From Lactobacillus sp. (lineage in GTDB: Bacteria; Pseudomonadota; Alphaproteobacteria; RF32; CAG-239): DNA of 11,546 bases. The position numbers were made by a program, and so were the translations under genes. The stretch covers positions 1-11,546 of the forward strand of contig JAISFX010000159.1 of NCBI GenBank assembly GCA_031263385.1, given 5' to 3'. A model generated the notes under the pieces. The model was given only the letters and a program-made list of their open reading frames with translations, ran no database searches and had not been told where the DNA came from. Shown piece by piece: positions 5,716-11,546 of the stretch (within the stretch, counting starts at the first letter, position 1; every line of letters begins with the position of its first letter).

Positions 5716-6222
5716 ATGAACAAAAAAACTCCTTCTAAAGCAGCTTTCAATTCCGGAGAGTTCGTTGTTTATCCTGCACATGGTGTCGGCAAAATTGCTG
5801 ATATCGCAAAGCAGAAAGTAGCAGGAACAGAATTGGAATTAATAGTGGTTAATTTTGATAAAGATAAAATGACTTTGCGTATCCCTATGGAAAAAGCAAC
5901 TAATGTTGGATTGCGTAAGATATCAGAAGAGGGCACTATGAACGAGGCTCTTTCTACATTGAAAGGCAAAGCTAAGGTCAAAAAAGTTATGTGGTCAAGA
6001 CGAGCACAAGAATATGAAAATAAAATAAGTTCAGGAAACCCAGTTGCAATTGCTGAGGTTGTTAGAGATTTGCATCGTAATGAAAATTTGGCTGAGCAGT
6101 CTTATTCTGAGCGCCAGATTTATGAGCAGGCGCTTGATAGGCTTGCTAACGAAGTGGCTGTATTTAATAAGATTACGCCTAAAGAGGCTCAGGGCAAATT
6201 GTTGTCTATACTGACAAAATAA
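5716..6222 (+). CDS. CarD family RNA polymerase-binding transcription regulator
   Basis: CarD/CdnL proteins bind the RNA polymerase beta subunit and stabilise open complexes at promoters such as those of rRNA genes. The N-terminal Tudor-like RNAP-interacting domain (about 10-70) starts with FVVYPAHGVGKI (16-27) and includes a five-stranded core. The helical C-terminal domain carries the conserved VMWSRRAQEYENKI (91-104), whose Trp93 corresponds to the residue that wedges the upstream edge of the transcription bubble. The end, SYSERQIYEQALDRLANEVA, is the alphaproteobacterial signature. At 168 residues it is a typical length for that group. The ATG has GAGGA 7 bases upstream. It is a single gene with a leader and its own terminator. 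Near-certain family call; in this group usually essential. Confidence 0.96.
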   Translation: MNKKTPSKAAFNSGEFVVYPAHGVGKIADIAKQKVAGTELELIVVNFDKDKMTLRIPMEKATNVGLRKISEEGTMNEALSTLKGKAKVKKVMWSRRAQEYENKISSGNPVAIAEVVRDLHRNENLAEQSYSERQIYEQALDRLANEVAVFNKITPKEAQGKLLSILTK

Positions 6223-6239
6223 AAAGTTTATTGAGTTAT

Positions 6240-6269
6240 AAAAAAGACCGGTTGCCCGGTCTTTTTTTT
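6240..6269 (+). terminator. Rho-independent terminator of carD
   Basis: The stem AAAAAAGACCGG (6240-6251) with CCGGTCTTTTTT (6256-6267) has a 4-base TTGC loop, followed by a run of eight T. It begins 17 bases after the carD stop codon. Confidence 0.9.
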
Positions 6270-6350
6270 GTGTGGGAATCGGAAATTTGGGGTTTCGGTT
6301 TTTATAAAAGCACAGTATATTTAGTTATATTTAATCAAGAGGAGATTGTT

Positions 6351-6881
6351 ATGGATAAGCCACAGAATGCATATGATTACTTTATTAATCATAAAGAGAA
6401 ATTTGAACAAAGAAGCGATGAGAAGATGAAAAAGATATATATGATAGCAGGTATTGTATGTGTTGTTCTGCTTATCTTTCCAATAATACCACTGCCCAAT
6501 TGGCTGGTAAGAGTTGCTGTGGTAATTGGTGGCTTGTATTGTGGGTTTAAGTATATGTATGACACTGATTATTACAATAAAGAGAGCGGGGGCAAGATTG
6601 AGAGTGTTCTTATTAAAAAGTTTCTTAGAGAAGAAGTTAGTCTTGATGATGCGGTTAAGGCTCTTGAGAAAAAAGATATTAAGTTTTTGGCAGATGCTAC
6701 ACCGACAACTGATGTGCCGGTGCAATTGTATGTTTATGAGGACAAGGTAGGTAAAGAATATTACTGCCAGATAATGAACTATTATGCAGCAGATGATTTT
6801 AGAGGCGCAAGTGATGTTGTTGTATTAAGCGATGATGAGTATGATAAATATAAAGACCTTATAAACTCTATGAAGTCTTAG
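6351..6881 (+). CDS. Two-TM membrane protein of unknown function, 176 aa
   Basis: Not recognised. A charged N-terminus (1-28) is followed by two adjacent hydrophobic spans (about 29-48 and 50-67) joined by a very short turn (PLPN), then a soluble C-terminal domain of about 105 residues, acidic and Tyr-rich, with GKIESVLIKKFLREEVSLDDAVKALEKKDI and a strand-like PVQLYVYEDKVGKEYYCQI. The short turn puts both termini on the same side, probably the cytoplasm. The ATG at 6351 is chosen because AGAGGAGA (6338-6345) lies 5 bases upstream; an extended frame from 6231 would translate through the carD terminator. It stands alone between two terminators, so has its own promoter, not clearly visible. Confidence 0.75.
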   Translation: MDKPQNAYDYFINHKEKFEQRSDEKMKKIYMIAGIVCVVLLIFPIIPLPNWLVRVAVVIGGLYCGFKYMYDTDYYNKESGGKIESVLIKKFLREEVSLDDAVKALEKKDIKFLADATPTTDVPVQLYVYEDKVGKEYYCQIMNYYAADDFRGASDVVVLSDDEYDKYKDLINSMKS

Positions 6882-6899
6882 ACAGGTTTTGAATATGGG

Positions 6900-6927
6900 A
6901 AGGGTCGGCAATATGCCGGCCTTTTTT
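6900..6927 (+). terminator. Rho-independent terminator after the two-TM protein gene
   Basis: An 11-bp stem with two G.U pairs (6900-6910 with 6914-6924), GC-rich core CGGCA/TGCCG, ATA loop and a run of six T ending at 6927. Confidence 0.85.
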
Positions 6928-6932
6928 GTGCG

Positions 6933-6943
6933 GACTCCGAGTC
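6933..6943. repeat. Short palindrome GACTCCGAGTC upstream of apaG
   Basis: A 5-1-5 palindrome about 120 bases before apaG, shortly after the preceding terminator. It could be an operator half of the apaG promoter region or chance; no well-spaced promoter was found next to it. Confidence 0.2.
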
Positions 6944-7062
6944 AATAAGAAATGAGCTATAAAATTTTGTTGGGCATAAGTTTGTGAGTAAGTGACTCTT
7001 TGATTTGAGAATCAGAAAAAAAGAATCAATCATTAATACATCGTTAACAAAGAGATAAAAAA

Positions 7063-7461
7063 ATGATTGAAGAAGCAGATTTTTTGACTACCGAAAGTGA
7101 TGACATAATAATATCTGCCCGCCAGACATTGGTGAGCGAAGATAGCTCTAGCAACTTATGGGGTTACTACTTTTGTATTGAAAACCAGTCTGATGAAAAA
7201 ATCCAGCTTGTTGGCAAAGACTGGAACATCACTGATGATAGAGGAAACCATTATCAGGATTCATCTGCAGGTTTTAACGGTGAGCTTCCTGACTTGGCTC
7301 CGGGCGAGTATTTTGAATTTACAAGCATGGCGCCTTTAGCATCAGAAAACGCAGTGTTTTACGGGAGTTGCAAAATTGCTGAGAATAACACGGTGAAGGA
7401 GTTTAAAATTCCAACGTTATCATTTGCTAAGAAGCAGCTTAAGAATCCAGTCATTAACTAA
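7063..7461 (+). CDS. apaG: ApaG domain protein (Co2+/Mg2+ efflux-associated, DUF525)
   Basis: Small single-domain protein with a fibronectin-III-like beta sandwich; the biochemical role is unsettled, with mutants elsewhere linked to cobalt resistance and magnesium efflux. Family motifs are seen as YYFCIENQSDEKIQLVGKDWNITDDRGN (about 35-62), which matches the 'I.N.....VQL..R.W.ITD..G' strand pair, then AGFNGELPDLAPGEYFEFTSMAPLA (about 69-93), the diagnostic G..GE.P.L.PGE.F.YTS..PL segment. The length of 132 residues is close to the usual 125-130. The Shine-Dalgarno is weak (AAGAG about 8 bases upstream), so expression may be low. It is a single gene with terminator, convergent with the lipoprotein gene. 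Confidence 0.9.
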   Translation: MIEEADFLTTESDDIIISARQTLVSEDSSSNLWGYYFCIENQSDEKIQLVGKDWNITDDRGNHYQDSSAGFNGELPDLAPGEYFEFTSMAPLASENAVFYGSCKIAENNTVKEFKIPTLSFAKKQLKNPVIN

Positions 7462-7462
7462 A

Positions 7463-7496
7463 AAAATAAAGCCCCTTTAATTGGGGCTTATTTTTT
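7463..7496. terminator. Bidirectional terminator between apaG and the lipoprotein gene
   Basis: AAGCCCC (7469-7475) pairs with GGGGCTT (7483-7489) around a 7-base loop, flanked by an A-run on the left and a T-run on the right, so both strands read a stem followed by U. The T-run overlaps the stop codon of the - strand lipoprotein gene. Confidence 0.82.
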
Positions 7497-8079
7497 ATCT
7501 GACATATTGTCCGAGGTTTTTTTCAACGCCATTGGTCATGGCCTCATTGAACTGTTCGAACATTTCTCTAATCATTCTGTTCCAGTGAGCTTCTTTATGT
7601 TCGATGGTTAAATCGGCAGGGATGCCAAGCTCTTTCCAGACAGTGGTGCTGGTTTCTGCGCTTGAGACTTTTTCAGTATCAGCAATCTTTAACACGATGC
7701 TTAAAGTTGCGCGATAGTTGTTGCGGTCTTTGCGGAGAATAGAATCTGATTTCTCGAACTCTTCGGTCATGCTGGCATCTTTAATAATGAAAGTTGCGAC
7801 TTTGGTAGAGTGAGGCTCAACAGCCTCTAGACGCTCTCTAGCCCAAGCTCTGGCGTTTCTTTCAATAGAAACAGGGAGAAGGTGCTCTATGTTGGGACGA
7901 GTGAATGTAGGAGCGAATTCAGAGACAACATCTATTGATCTTACTTTTAGCTGGATGGGCTCTATGGTGGAAGAAATAACGGGAGTAGATTCTTCAGGAA
8001 CAGGATCCATAAAAAGGCCGCACGAAGCAACAAGAAGAATTGCTAAGCCGGAGAAAACTTTTTTTGTAAGATTAAGCAT
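7495..8079 (-). CDS. Putative lipoprotein of unknown function, 194 aa
   Basis: A lipoprotein signal is visible: basic start, hydrophobic core GLAILLVASC and lipobox Cys20, so the mature protein should be lipid-anchored in the envelope. After a Pro-rich spacer, the body has IQLKVRSIDVVSEFAP, RPNIEHLLPVSIERNARAW, RLEAV and ATFIIKDASM, a pattern I associate with conserved alphaproteobacterial lipoproteins of unknown function. The later part (about 120-190) is helical with EHWNRMIREMFEQFNEAMTNGVEKNL. The ATG has AGGTGA 7 bases upstream. It follows hslO on the same strand, 63 bases later, with a weak hairpin between them but no convincing terminator, so it may be co-transcribed with hslO. No enzymatic motif seen. 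Confidence 0.8.
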   Translation of the reverse strand: MLNLTKKVFSGLAILLVASCGLFMDPVPEESTPVISSTIEPIQLKVRSIDVVSEFAPTFTRPNIEHLLPVSIERNARAWARERLEAVEPHSTKVATFIIKDASMTEEFEKSDSILRKDRNNYRATLSIVLKIADTEKVSSAETSTTVWKELGIPADLTIEHKEAHWNRMIREMFEQFNEAMTNGVEKNLGQYVR

Positions 8080-8114
8080 AGTTAAATCACCTATATAATT
8101 TGTCGTTTTTATGA

Positions 8115-8137
8115 TTTTAGCACAATGGTGCTTAAAA
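8115..8137. other. Hairpin between hslO and the lipoprotein gene
   Basis: TTTTAGCAC (8115-8123) can pair with GTGCTTAAAA (8128-8137) with one bulged base and an AATG loop. On the hslO strand no U-tract follows the stem, so it is more likely a stabilising or weak attenuating structure than a true terminator. Confidence 0.35.
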
Positions 8138-8142
8138 ACTGG

Positions 8143-9066
8143 TTAATGTGTTGAAAACTCGCCTTTATCAAAGACATATTTCTCAGAGCAGAAGTTGCAA
8201 TCAACGGTGATTTTGTTTTGTTCTTGCAAGGCTTCGACTTCTTCCGGAGGGAAAGAGCGGATGGTGCTTAAAACTTTATCGCGGCTGCAACGGCAGCCAA
8301 AATTGTATTCTTTGCTTTTAGTTATTACTAAATCGCTGGCGTGATAAAGCCTGTTGAGGAGGTCTTTTGCACTTAGGGAGTTGTCAAAGATTTCTTCTTT
8401 CTTAAGGCTTTGAGCAAACACAACAGCTTCTTCCCAAGCTTTATCAAGCTCTTCAGATTTCACCTCTTTGCCGCCATGTGAAGGGAGCTTTTGTAACATT
8501 AATCCAGCAGCTTTCCAGTTGTCGTCCTCGTTTTGAGGGGCTTGCAAGTATAGTTGCAGGAAGGTTTCAATTTGCTCGGACTGCTCAAAATATTTGGAAG
8601 CGACTTCGCTTAAAGTGTTGCCCTTTAGTTCAACAATGCCTTGGTAAAGTTCTGTGTCAGGACCTTGGTCAATTGTGAAAGCAAGCTGCCCGCCGCCAAG
8701 GTAGTGAGGGGCTTCTAATATTTCATCATCTTGGATGCGATATTTCTCATTTGGGTTGCGGATTTTTTCGATTTTATTCTCGTCATAACGTGCATAGCCA
8801 CGGATTAGTCCTTCAGATGTTACATCAACAACAACCAGAGATACTGCGCCATCTGTCTGGATTTGTAGTGTGAAAAGGCCTTCATATTTGAGGTAGCTGG
8901 AAAAAAGAGCCGATAAGGCGATGCTTTCTGCCAGAACAGCAGAGGCGTCTTTAGGGTATTGGTGTTTGCCAATTATGGTATTTATAACATCGTCTAATCT
9001 GACCAGTCTTCCTAAAAAAGCGCCATTGTTAGTGTGGAAGGCGGTGCATGTGTCAAAATTTTTCAA
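8143..9066 (-). CDS. hslO: Redox-regulated chaperone Hsp33
   Basis: Cytoplasmic holdase that is zinc-bound and inactive when reduced, and activated by oxidation plus unfolding to protect proteins during oxidative heat stress. The N-terminal domain includes ALSALFSSYLKYEGLFTLQIQTDG (50-73) and VVDVTSEGLIRGYARY (80-94), then FTIDQGPDTELYQGIVEL, all typical. The C-terminal redox switch has CRC (258, 260) and CNFC (290, 293), the four Zn-ligand cysteines in CxC...CxxC spacing. At 307 residues it is close to the usual 290-300. The start is TTG at 9066, fixed by AAGGAGA six bases upstream and by family alignment. That Shine-Dalgarno sits inside a 14-bp hairpin, suggesting translational control. Divergent from recX. 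Confidence 0.97.
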   Translation of the reverse strand: MKNFDTCTAFHTNNGAFLGRLVRLDDVINTIIGKHQYPKDASAVLAESIALSALFSSYLKYEGLFTLQIQTDGAVSLVVVDVTSEGLIRGYARYDENKIEKIRNPNEKYRIQDDEILEAPHYLGGGQLAFTIDQGPDTELYQGIVELKGNTLSEVASKYFEQSEQIETFLQLYLQAPQNEDDNWKAAGLMLQKLPSHGGKEVKSEELDKAWEEAVVFAQSLKKEEIFDNSLSAKDLLNRLYHASDLVITKSKEYNFGCRCSRDKVLSTIRSFPPEEVEALQEQNKITVDCNFCSEKYVFDKGEFSTH

Positions 9067-9120
9067 CTTAAGTCTCCTTTTAAGAGGAATCCCTATATCT
9101 CTCTTAAAAGAAGATTTGAA
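9062..9120 (-). promoter_or_regulatory. hslO leader hairpin sequestering the Shine-Dalgarno (RNA-thermometer-like)
   Basis: In the hslO mRNA the arm transcribed from 9114-9101 pairs over 14 bp (one G.U, no mismatch) with the arm from 9086-9073, around a 14-base loop. The 3' arm contains the entire AAGGAGA Shine-Dalgarno (9079-9073). After an asymmetric internal loop, UUCAA (9120-9116) can pair with UUGAA (9066-9062), covering the UUG start codon. No U-tract follows, so it is not a terminator. The stem is mostly A-U, so could melt at raised temperature. The thermometer role is inferred; a DNA operator is the alternative. Confidence 0.6.
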
Positions 9121-9154
9121 ATTTCTCTTTGTTGTGTTAAATTGCTCTATATCT

Positions 9155-9160
9155 AGTATA
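9155..9160 (-). promoter_or_regulatory. Possible -10 element for hslO
   Basis: TATACT on the - strand, 5 of 6 to the consensus, would start a leader of about 80 bases that includes the whole SD-sequestering hairpin. No good -35 is found at 16-18 bases; ACTTGA-like sequence upstream is too close. No clear heat-shock sigma-32 promoter is seen. Confidence 0.3.
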
Positions 9161-9178
9161 AAAGGCAGGAAAAATCAA

Positions 9179-9721
9179 GTGTTTGAAGAAAATAAAAAGC
9201 CGGCAGGAAAAAAGCCTTTAAGAAAAATTACAAAGCAGCGTTTGAAGAATATTGCATTATATTATCTTAAGCGTTTTGATTCTTCGGTTGATAATTTGCG
9301 ACAGGTTTTGAAACGCAGAACGAACGATTTTGCATATCAGAATCCGGATTTTGATAAGTTTTCGGCATATGAATGGATTGAGGAGTTGCTGAAAGAGTTT
9401 GAAGGATATGGCTATTTGAATGATGAGAGATATGCCGAGATTAAAATCAGGGGGTATTTGTCAGCAGGGAAGCCGGAGCGCTATATATTGGGCAAAATGC
9501 GCGAGAAGGGCATTGATGAAAATGTGGTAGAAAAGCTTTTAGGTGAGCAAGAGTATGATCTTTATGAGATGGCGATGCGGATTGCCAAGAAAAAAAAGAT
9601 AGGGCCATACAGAATCGAGGAAGAGCGAAAAGATTTTTGGCAGAAAGATATGATGAAGCTGGTGCAAGCGGGTTTCGATTATGAAGTGGCAAAACAGGTT
9701 ATGGAGACCGAAGGAGAGTAA
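9179..9721 (+). CDS. recX: Regulatory protein RecX
   Basis: RecX binds RecA filaments and limits recombinase and coprotease activity. The 180-residue protein is built of three-helix repeats: ALYYLKRFDSSVDNLRQVLKRR (about 26-47) matches the first RecX motif, EFEGYGYLNDERYAE (73-87) the second, and RYILGKMREKGIDENVVEKLL (101-121) the third, with a basic start. The GTG at 9179 is chosen because AGGA (9167-9170) is 8 bases upstream and the homologous region begins after it; an open frame back to 8921 lies antisense within hslO and is not coding. No clear alphaproteobacterial LexA box (GTTC-N7-GTTC) is visible upstream. It is divergent from hslO and immediately followed by a small Cys/His protein gene. 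Confidence 0.9.
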   Translation: MFEENKKPAGKKPLRKITKQRLKNIALYYLKRFDSSVDNLRQVLKRRTNDFAYQNPDFDKFSAYEWIEELLKEFEGYGYLNDERYAEIKIRGYLSAGKPERYILGKMREKGIDENVVEKLLGEQEYDLYEMAMRIAKKKKIGPYRIEEERKDFWQKDMMKLVQAGFDYEVAKQVMETEGE

Positions 9722-9722
9722 A

Positions 9723-9941
9723 ATGAGGAAGCTTTTGTTGATTGCTTTTTTAGTTGTATTTGCTGTGCCTGTGATGGCTGTGGATGTGAACGCGCAGACG
9801 GTAGCTTATAATACTCAGACAGGAAAGTATCATAAGCAATCTTGCAGATGGGCTAAGAAATGTACGAGAAATTGTATCTATATAGATAAAAAAGAGGCCG
9901 TTAAAAACGGGGGAGTTCCTTGCAAGGTTTGCGGTGGGTAA
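9723..9941 (+). CDS. Small secreted Cys/His (Ada-like zinc-binding) protein, 72 aa
   Basis: Signal peptide (about 1-24, MRKLLLIAFLVVFAVPVMAV...) then a compact domain KYHKQSCRWAKKC...IDKKEAVKNGG..PCKVCGG. This matches the short 'KYH...C......eA...G..PC..C' motif found at the ends of bacterial secreted nucleases and as stand-alone proteins, resembling the Ada zinc-binding fold; Cys41, Cys67, Cys70 and His37 are the likely ligands. Here the motif is alone, with an extra Cys pair (Cys47, Cys51) not in the basic pattern. The ATG lies one base after the recX stop with AAGGAG inside the end of recX, so translation is probably coupled. Envelope or extracellular location expected; function unknown. 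Confidence 0.75.
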   Translation: MRKLLLIAFLVVFAVPVMAVDVNAQTVAYNTQTGKYHKQSCRWAKKCTRNCIYIDKKEAVKNGGVPCKVCGG

Positions 9942-9945
9942 AATT

Positions 9946-10686
9946 TTAATATACTACTTTGTTTAAATATAGCCCTGATGCCGGGGCTGTTGCGCCTGCT
10001 TGAGAGCGGTCTTTGGCTTCCAGAATGGTTTTGACATCATCAGGGTTTAGGCTGCCGTCCCCTACAAGTTTAAGTGTTCCGACAATGTTTCTGACCTGAT
10101 GGTGCAAGAATGATTTGGCTTCTACAACAAAGATGATTTCTTCACCAACTGAGGTGATGTTTAATACATCAAGTGTTTTAATAGGGCTTTGAGCCTGACA
10201 TGCGGCAGCACGAAAAGATGTGAAGTCGTGGTTGCCAAGTAAGTATTTGGCAGCTTGTTGCATTTTATTTATATCAAGATATACGGGAACCCACCAGACG
10301 CGGTCTTTGTTTAAGACTGTGGGGGCGCGGCGATTTAATATTCTGTAGATATAGCCTCGTTCTTTGGCTGAAAAACGAGAATGGAAATCGTCAGATGTTT
10401 CTTCTGCCTCAAGTATGCAGACAGGGGCTTCCATAGAGCGAAGATGAGCGTTCATGGCTTCGCGAATCCGAAAACAATCAAGTTTGGTATCAATATCAAA
10501 GTGGGCAATTTGAGCAATGGCATGAACGCCGGCGTCTGTTCGACCCGCGCTGGAGACCTCGACACTTTGGCCTGAAAAAGCCAGCACAGCTTTCTCTAGA
10601 AAGTCTTGTGCAGAAGGGCCATCCAGCTGTTTTTGCCAGCCTAGAAGGTTTGTGCCATCATATTCAATTGTTATCTTATATCTCAT
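9946..10686 (-). CDS. truA: tRNA pseudouridine(38-40) synthase TruA
   Basis: Converts uridines 38-40 in the anticodon stem-loop of many tRNAs to pseudouridine. The N-terminus MRYKITIEYDGTNLLGWQKQ is typical, and SSAGRTDAGVHA contains the catalytic Asp51. Further family segments are FHSRFSAKERGYIYRI, LLGNHDFTSFRA and FLHHQVRNIVGTLKLVGDG in the second half. At 246 residues it is standard length. The ATG at 10686 is chosen because AAGGA is about 6 bases upstream and matches the family start; 17 further in-frame upstream codons lack homology. Its stop is only four bases from the convergent stop at 9941, with no hairpin between, so transcripts may overlap there. Confidence 0.97.
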   Translation of the reverse strand: MRYKITIEYDGTNLLGWQKQLDGPSAQDFLEKAVLAFSGQSVEVSSAGRTDAGVHAIAQIAHFDIDTKLDCFRIREAMNAHLRSMEAPVCILEAEETSDDFHSRFSAKERGYIYRILNRRAPTVLNKDRVWWVPVYLDINKMQQAAKYLLGNHDFTSFRAAACQAQSPIKTLDVLNITSVGEEIIFVVEAKSFLHHQVRNIVGTLKLVGDGSLNPDDVKTILEAKDRSQAGATAPASGLYLNKVVY

Positions 10687-10726
10687 CAGTGTTCCTTTGT
10701 TTGGGTTGAATATATTAAAAGGCAAG

Positions 10727-10760
10727 AAAAAAAGCAACCGCTTTGTGGCGGCTGCTTTTT
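10727..10760 (-). terminator. Rho-independent terminator after the Gfo/Idh/MocA gene
   Basis: On the - strand AAAAAGCAGCCGC pairs with GCGGTTGCTTTTT (one G.U) around a 6-base loop, ending in a U-run. The fold is better on the - strand than on the + strand (A.C mismatch there), so it ends the oxidoreductase transcript. truA would then need its own promoter in the 40 bases that follow. Confidence 0.85.
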
Positions 10761-10782
10761 AGTTCTATCGGGTTTTAAGCCC

Positions 10783-11546
10783 CTATGCTACTTTTAGATC
10801 CTGTGTCGCAGAGGCATTGGTAAAACCCAAGGCTTTTTGAACCTCCCAAACAACACGGAGAGCATCTAATGCATTGTAGCCGCTAATAAGTGGTTTCTCT
10901 TTGCCGTTAATGCAATTTACAAAGTGATTAATCTCTGATTGAAGAGGTTGAGTACTAGGGATGAACAACTGTTCAACACTACCTTTTAAGCCATAGTTCA
11001 TCCATTCAGGGATTTCTTCTTGGTTGATGTAAGGCATGCGGCCCTGAGCATGTACGTTAATGCTCTGGTTGATGAAGTCCATATCAATATAGTTAGTGTC
11101 TGTAGTAACGGTCAATGTTCTTACACGAGCCTGAGTGATGCGGCTTGAAGTAACGTTTGCGGTAGCTCCATTTTCAAACTGTAATAAAGCAGAGATATAA
11201 TCTTTGCCTTCAGGGCTTTCTTCAGTTTTAACGCTCATGGCCTCAACGCCAACAACAGGTGATTTTACTAAAGATTGGATTACTTCGATGTCATGTATCA
11301 TCAAGTCCATTGCTACGTCAACGTCTGTGATACGGCCAGAAGCAGCAGACATTCTTTGTGCTGTTAAAGAGCGAATCTTTGAAGGGTTAGAAAGGATTTT
11401 TGACATCTGCATAACAGCTGGGTTGAAACGCTCAATGTGGCCAACCAATAATGTTACGTTATTTTTTTCTGCAGCAGTGATTAATCTTTGGCATTCTTCT
11501 TCTGTGCAGGCTAAAGGTTTTTCGATAAGGCAATGGATGCCTGAGT
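10783..11546 (-). CDS. Gfo/Idh/MocA family oxidoreductase, N-terminus outside window
   Basis: NAD(P)-dependent sugar dehydrogenase-type enzyme. The frame is open to the window edge; about 254 C-terminal residues are visible and the Rossmann GxGxxG start lies outside. The internal TTG at 11448 is a Leu, not a start. Visible are GIHCLIEKPLA with the diagnostic EKP motif near the nicotinamide, LLVGHIERFNPAV, and DVAMDLMIHDIEV with the conserved Asp-His of the C-terminal catalytic domain. The VGHIERFNPAV and DLMIHDI wording resembles UDP-sugar dehydrogenases near lipid A genes (GnnA-like, UDP-GlcNAc 3-dehydrogenase), but the substrate cannot be fixed without the neighbours. C-terminus intact, followed by a terminator. 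Confidence 0.9.
   Translation of the reverse strand, partial: SGIHCLIEKPLACTEEECQRLITAAEKNNVTLLVGHIERFNPAVMQMSKILSNPSKIRSLTAQRMSAASGRITDVDVAMDLMIHDIEVIQSLVKSPVVGVEAMSVKTEESPEGKDYISALLQFENGATANVTSSRITQARVRTLTVTTDTNYIDMDFINQSINVHAQGRMPYINQEEIPEWMNYGLKGSVEQLFIPSTQPLQSEINHFVNCINGKEKPLISGYNALDALRVVWEVQKALGFTNASATQDLKVA

Noticed and set aside
6231-6350. Extended start of the two-TM protein
   Set aside because: It would translate across the carD terminator hairpin; ATG at 6351 has AGAGGAGA at good spacing.
6321-6725. 134-codon - strand frame opposite the two-TM gene
   Set aside because: Antisense shadow with Ile/Asn-rich composition typical of reversed AT-rich coding sequence and no initiation signals.
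9073-9114. The recX/hslO spacer palindrome as a terminator
   Set aside because: Neither strand has a U-run after the stem, and it lies upstream of both genes rather than downstream.
8921-9178. N-terminal extension of the recX frame by 86 codons
   Set aside because: It runs antisense through hslO and the divergent promoter region; GTG at 9179 has a proper Shine-Dalgarno and matches the RecX family start.
1-11546. CRISPR array, tRNA/rRNA genes, insertion sequences, phage genes
   Set aside because: No regularly spaced direct repeats, no cloverleaf-like or rRNA segments, and no transposase, integrase or phage protein motifs were found on reading both strands.

Overview
The window looks like the chromosome of a low-G+C (roughly 40% by eye) alphaproteobacterium, probably host- or gut-associated. 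This is inferred from a CarD regulator with the alphaproteobacterial C-terminal signature, a short RecX, an ECF sigma factor next to a 'periplasmic heavy-metal sensor' type protein, a lipoprotein type I associate with alphaproteobacteria, and AT-rich spacers. No phage, insertion sequence, CRISPR array, tRNA or rRNA is visible. Most genes are housekeeping (tRNA and translation quality control, stress chaperone, recombination control), with a metal/envelope-stress regulatory cassette in the middle.

Layout. (1) 1-2395, + strand: the 3' part of pth, an SGNH/GDSL-like hydrolase gene, then ychF, closely spaced as an operon; the hydrolase sits inside the commonly conserved pth-ychF pair. (2) 2394-3198: an intergenic block with a long nested imperfect palindrome, an unrecognised protein gene and a strong 16-bp-stem terminator. 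(3) 3287-3754: trmL, facing the next operon across a perfect 26-bp palindrome that can terminate both strands. (4) 3786-5397, - strand: an apparent four-gene operon, in transcription order a secreted His-rich protein, an ECF sigma factor, a small single-pass membrane protein (candidate anti-sigma) and a CnrX-like membrane-anchored periplasmic sensor. By analogy with CnrYXH it looks like a metal- or envelope-responsive transmembrane signalling module. (5) 5398-5715: a regulatory spacer with a palindrome and a structured carD leader. (6) 5716-7461, + strand: carD, a two-TM protein of unknown function and apaG, each ending in its own hairpin terminator. (7) 7495-9066, - strand: hslO (Hsp33) followed by a conserved-looking lipoprotein. 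(8) 9179-9941, + strand: recX tightly coupled to a tiny secreted Cys/His protein. (9) 9946-11546, - strand: truA and the C-terminal part of a Gfo/Idh/MocA oxidoreductase, separated by a terminator.

Most interesting: the candidate metal-responsive ECF cassette with a His-rich secreted protein as first gene, and a 14-bp hairpin in the hslO leader that contains the whole Shine-Dalgarno sequence and can also pair the TTG start codon. The latter is an RNA-thermometer-like arrangement in front of a heat-shock chaperone gene. Both are inferences from sequence only.
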